Assembly (NCBI GenBank): GCA_019247865.1
Contig: JAFBAJ010000649.1
Coordinates: 1 to 8,874, forward strand
DNA: 8,874 nucleotides
Source: Acidobacteriota bacterium
GTDB lineage: Bacteria; Acidobacteriota; Blastocatellia; Pyrinomonadales; Pyrinomonadaceae
Direction: 5' to 3'
A program made the position numbers and the translations under genes. The notes under the pieces are model-generated. The model ran no database searches, was not told the DNA's origin, and worked only from the letters and a program-made list of their open reading frames with translations. Shown one piece after another: positions 6,561-8,874 of this stretch (positions are counted from its first letter, which is position 1; each line of letters begins with the position of its first letter).

Positions 6561-6618
6561 TCTCACGCAAAGGCGCAAAGACGCAAAGAAAAGCTTCGCG
6601 CTCTTCCTTTGCGAGAGA
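6561..6618. repeat. Palindromic dispersed repeat (CGCAAAGGCGCAAAG type)
   Basis: Arms 6561-6573 (TCTCACGCAAAGG) and 6606-6618 are inverted copies matching at 12 of 13 positions. The left side continues as a short tandem of GCAAAG-containing units (GCAAAGGC, GCAAAGAC, GCAAAGAA). It lies upstream of the rhodanese gene. Translated in the rhodanese frame it gives the peptide HAKAQRRKEK, a recurrent artefact at predicted N-termini in genomes with this repeat. It is a third family, distinct from the elements at 926-1015 and 4451-4520. Confidence 0.75.
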
Positions 6619-6656
6619 TTCTTTTAAATTATTTTGAAAGAGAGGCACAGCATCAG

Positions 6657-7022
6657 ATGGAACATTCAGCCGGATTCTTAGAGCTTGTCAACGACGCCAA
6701 AGGGCGCGTCCGCGAAATCACGGTCGCCGAGACCCTCGAACGCCAGCGCGCCGGAGCACGCCTGATCGATGTCCGCGAAGACCACGAATGGCAGGCCGCA
6801 CACGCCGCCGGCGCAGAGCACCTCGGCCGCGGCATCATCGAACGCGACATCGAACGCACAGTCCCCGACAAAGCCACCGAACTCATCCTCTACTGCGGCG
6901 GCGGCTACCGCTCCGCCCTCGCCACAGACAACCTCCAACGCATGGGCTACACCAATGTTCATTCGATGGCCGGCGGCTGGCACGCCTGGGAGGAGGCAGG
7001 CGCACCTGTCGAAGAAGGATGA
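6657..7022 (+). CDS. Single-domain rhodanese-like sulfurtransferase
   Basis: Rhodanese domains move sulfane sulfur through a persulfide on an active-site Cys. The protein is 121 residues and is one complete domain: ARLIDVREDHEWQAAHAAGA (34-53), the active-site loop LILYCGGGYRSA (76-87, Cys80), and MGYTNVHSMAGGWHAWEEAG (96-115). The six-residue loop CGGGYR has the size typical of sulfurtransferases, not of Cdc25-like phosphatases. No signal peptide is seen, so a cytoplasmic location is likely. The ATG at 6657 is chosen because the open frame further upstream (to a GTG at 6540) encodes repeat sequence; GAGAGG lies about 11 bases before the ATG, slightly far. The gene stands alone between a divergent operon and the TIR gene. 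Its sulfur donor and acceptor are unknown. Confidence 0.9.
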   Translation: MEHSAGFLELVNDAKGRVREITVAETLERQRAGARLIDVREDHEWQAAHAAGAEHLGRGIIERDIERTVPDKATELILYCGGGYRSALATDNLQRMGYTNVHSMAGGWHAWEEAGAPVEEG

Positions 7023-7037
7023 GCGTAATTAAAAACT

Positions 7038-7065
7038 ATGTCAGCGCATGCCCGTGATTTATAAT
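7038..7065 (+). promoter_or_regulatory. Candidate sigma70-type promoter for the TIR-TPR module
   Basis: ATGTCA (7038-7043, four of six matches to TTGACA) and a perfect TATAAT (7060-7065) are 16 bases apart. The predicted start near 7072 gives a leader of about 50 bases before the TIR start at 7124. It lies in the 101-base gap after the rhodanese gene, which has no visible terminator, so some read-through is also possible. Confidence 0.5.
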
Positions 7066-7123
7066 CGTGGCGTAGATTTAAAGAGAATATCTCGTAATCT
7101 GGAAGCGCGGCGACCCTCACTTT

Positions 7124-7756
7124 ATGGCTACTGAGTCGGAGTACAAGCACGATGTATTCATCAGTTACAACCGCGCAGATGAAGCGTGGGCGAAGCAGCT
7201 TGCTACGCGGCTTGAGCAGGAAAGCTGGAAAGGCGAAAAGTTAAAAACATTCTTCGCCCCGTGGGATATCAAGCCCGGAGAGTCAATACTGGAAAGACTT
7301 GAAGACGCCCTGCCGCGAAGTCGCAAAGTCTGCCTCATCATGTCCCCGGACTCGGACGCGTCGGAATGGGTAAAAGCCGAGAGATATATTACCCAGCACA
7401 TTGACATTACAGAGCGGCAGAAGCGGTTGATTCCCTTATATCTTCGAGCTTGTCAAATACCCTCGTTTCTGAATCACATTAACCTCATAGACTTCCAAGA
7501 TGCCACAAGGTTTGAAGAGAACTACCGCATTCTACTTGCCACAATAAAAGATGAGCCTCTGCCGCGCGGCTCATCATTAGATAATGATAACACTAATGAA
7601 AAGGAGAATCTGAATATTAATGAATTACGAAGCAAGCTTCGTGTATTACAGCAGTTAAGACGAGAGGAACTCATTAATGAAAGTATGGAACAAGAATATC
7701 AGCGTCGGTTCTTAGATGAATGGACGAGCAAGAGTAGAGGTGGTTCTAATGACTGA
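7124..7756 (+). CDS. TIR-domain protein with C-terminal helical tail
   Basis: The protein is 210 residues. Residues about 8-140 form a TIR domain: HDVFISYNRADEAWAKQLATRL (9-30) is box 1 and the following helix, FFAPWDIKPGESILERLEDAL (43-63) is the BB-loop region, and KVCLIMSPDSDASEWVKAERYI (68-89) carries the W..E motif with Glu86 at the usual catalytic position of TIR NADases. Bacterial TIR proteins often hydrolyse NAD+ or make cyclic ADP-ribose signals in defence; NADase activity here is inferred. After a polar linker (about 148-165), residues 167-200 are a short charged helical hairpin resembling a SHOCT-like module. No membrane segment is seen. No strong RBS precedes the ATG at 7124. The stop overlaps the TPR gene by 8 bases. 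Base composition is AT-richer than upstream, suggesting transfer. Confidence 0.85.
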   Translation: MATESEYKHDVFISYNRADEAWAKQLATRLEQESWKGEKLKTFFAPWDIKPGESILERLEDALPRSRKVCLIMSPDSDASEWVKAERYITQHIDITERQKRLIPLYLRACQIPSFLNHINLIDFQDATRFEENYRILLATIKDEPLPRGSSLDNDNTNEKENLNINELRSKLRVLQQLRREELINESMEQEYQRRFLDEWTSKSRGGSND

Positions 7757-8874
7757 GCAAGACAAAAATATTCAGCAGCACTTAGGCGAGTCCGCGGACC
7801 TGTTGCGAGACCGGGCGATAGCTGCCCAAGATTTAGGCGATTTAGTAGATGCCGAACGCCTCTATAATGAAAGTTTGGAGATCAATAGAAAACTAGGAAA
7901 TCAGGCCGGCATCGCCAGCGACTTGCACAATCTTGGAACAATGGCACAGGCGCGAGGTGATTTGTTAAACGCGCGACAATTTTATGATGCAAGCTTGGAG
8001 ATTAGCAAAGCAATTGGCAATCAAAATGGTATTGCCAGCACTTTACATGAACTAGGCAGATTGGCACAGTTTCAAGGTGATTTGGTAGAAGCCCGGCTTC
8101 TTTTTAACGAGAGCTTAGAAATAGCATATAAGCTAGATGACGAAAGTGGCGTCGCCAGTACTTTGGGCCAATTAGCCCTGCTCGCACAAAATCAAGGAGA
8201 GATAGAAGAAGCTCAGCGGCTCTTTAATAAGAGTTTGGAAATAAGTAAAAAACAGGGTGATCAGAAAAGTACTGCTGGCACTCTACATAATCTTGCAATA
8301 ATGGCACAGAACATAGGAGAGCTTGCGGAAGCTCAACGTCTCTATAGCGAGAGTTTGGAGATAACAAAAAAACTGGGCAATCAAAGCAGAATTGCTCGCA
8401 CTGTGCATCAGTTAGCTCTAGTTGCACAAGATCAAGGCAAGTTTGATGAAGCGCGACAACTCTATAACGAGAGCTTAGAGATAAATAAGAAGCTAGGCAA
8501 TCAAAGCGGCATCGCCAGCACACTACATCAGTTAGGTAATATTACCTATATTCAAGGAGAATTGAACGAAGCACGGCAACTCTATCAAGAGAGCTTGGAA
8601 ATTAAGAAAAAGCTAGGCAATCAGAGTGGCATCGCCATTACGTTGCATCAATTGGCGATTCTCGCTCAAGATCAGGGAGAGTTAACCGAAGCGCGACGAC
8701 TCTACAATGAGAGCTTGGAGATTGCGAAGAGTCTGGGGGACCAGAGTGGCATAGCCAGCACGCTGCATGAACTAGGAAGACTTGCTCAAAATCAGGGCGA
8801 GTTGGCAGAAGCGCGACGGCTCTACGATGAGAGCTTGGAAATTAAGAAGAGTCTGGGCAATCAGAGCGGCATCG
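7749..8874 (+). CDS. Tetratricopeptide-repeat (TPR) protein, 3'-truncated by window
   Basis: The frame is open from ATG 7749 to the window end (375 residues visible). After a short N-terminus there is a near-perfect array with a 40-residue period: a partial first unit, eight complete units (residues 42-361, bases 7872-8831) and the start of another. The unit reads roughly SLEIxKKLGNQSGIASTLH then QLAxLAQxQGELxEARRLYNE, the kinesin-light-chain/TPR_12-like type. Such superhelical arrays bind peptides or proteins. The ATG lies 8 bases inside the TIR gene (ATGACTGA) with AGAGG about eight bases upstream, so translation is probably coupled. Any C-terminal domain (for example a CHAT protease, which often follows TPR arrays of this type) is outside the window. 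Codon use is AT-rich at first and becomes somewhat more GC-rich towards the end. Function as partner, sensor or regulator of the TIR protein is inference. Confidence 0.9.
   Translation, partial: MTEQDKNIQQHLGESADLLRDRAIAAQDLGDLVDAERLYNESLEINRKLGNQAGIASDLHNLGTMAQARGDLLNARQFYDASLEISKAIGNQNGIASTLHELGRLAQFQGDLVEARLLFNESLEIAYKLDDESGVASTLGQLALLAQNQGEIEEAQRLFNKSLEISKKQGDQKSTAGTLHNLAIMAQNIGELAEAQRLYSESLEITKKLGNQSRIARTVHQLALVAQDQGKFDEARQLYNESLEINKKLGNQSGIASTLHQLGNITYIQGELNEARQLYQESLEIKKKLGNQSGIAITLHQLAILAQDQGELTEARRLYNESLEIAKSLGDQSGIASTLHELGRLAQNQGELAEARRLYDESLEIKKSLGNQSGI
7872..8874 (+). repeat. Tandem 120-base repeat array encoding TPR units
   Basis: Eight complete 120-base units plus 43 bases of a ninth lie in tandem without any indel, each starting at the Ser codon of SLEI. 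Core words such as GAGAGCTTGGA and CTAGGCAATCA recur at fixed spacing. The 3' units (from about 8470) look more alike in DNA than the 5' ones, as expected from recent duplication or gene conversion in that part. Confidence 0.85.

Noticed and set aside
8224..8523. A 99-residue minus-strand frame within the TPR gene
   Set aside because: Its protein is itself periodic with the 40-residue TPR period, showing it is only the antisense reading of the repeat array.
7872..8874. CRISPR-like array
   Set aside because: The period is 120 bases, repeats and 'spacers' diverge together, and the frame is open throughout with TPR consensus residues; it is a coding repeat.

Overview
The window looks like part of a free-living, GC-rich bacterial chromosome. 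I lean towards Acidobacteriota (Blastocatellia-like), with moderate to low confidence. The reasons are the overall style of the 2-oxoacid dehydrogenase proteins, a single-domain DinB-like protein, and at least three different short palindromic dispersed repeats between genes, of kinds I associate with that group and some other environmental phyla. No rRNA, tRNA or other clear taxonomic marker is present.

Minus strand, 6407 down to 1: a seven-gene cluster that can be read as one operon. In transcription order it encodes a DinB-like protein (6407-5964), dihydrolipoyl dehydrogenase E3 (5935-4529), 2-oxoacid dehydrogenase E1 alpha (4441-3368), a small retroviral-type aspartic protease (3260-2841), E1 beta (2795-1767), a DUF6585-like two-helix membrane protein (1756-1022), and the lipoyl-bearing acyltransferase E2 (870 to beyond base 1, cut by the window edge). 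E1 alpha/beta, E2 and E3 together form a complete pyruvate or branched-chain 2-oxoacid dehydrogenase complex that makes acyl-CoA and NADH. The protease and the membrane protein are unrelated genes lodged inside it. Palindromic repeats sit at the E3/E1 alpha junction and upstream of E2. The E2 gene also has its own RBS and a possible internal promoter.

Plus strand, 6657 to the end: after a divergent intergenic region with a palindromic ATTATAAT (-10 hexamers for both strands) and a third repeat family, there is a single-domain rhodanese (6657-7022). A clear TATAAT precedes a two-gene module: a TIR-domain protein (7124-7756) whose stop overlaps the start of a long TPR-array protein (7749 to beyond 8874). 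This module is visibly more AT-rich than the rest and looks acquired. It is the most interesting part of the window: a probable TIR effector translationally coupled to a TPR partner, plausibly a defence or signalling system.

Several naive longest-ORF starts here are wrong because they read into dispersed repeats or neighbouring genes; corrected starts are given for E1 alpha, the protease, the membrane protein and the rhodanese.
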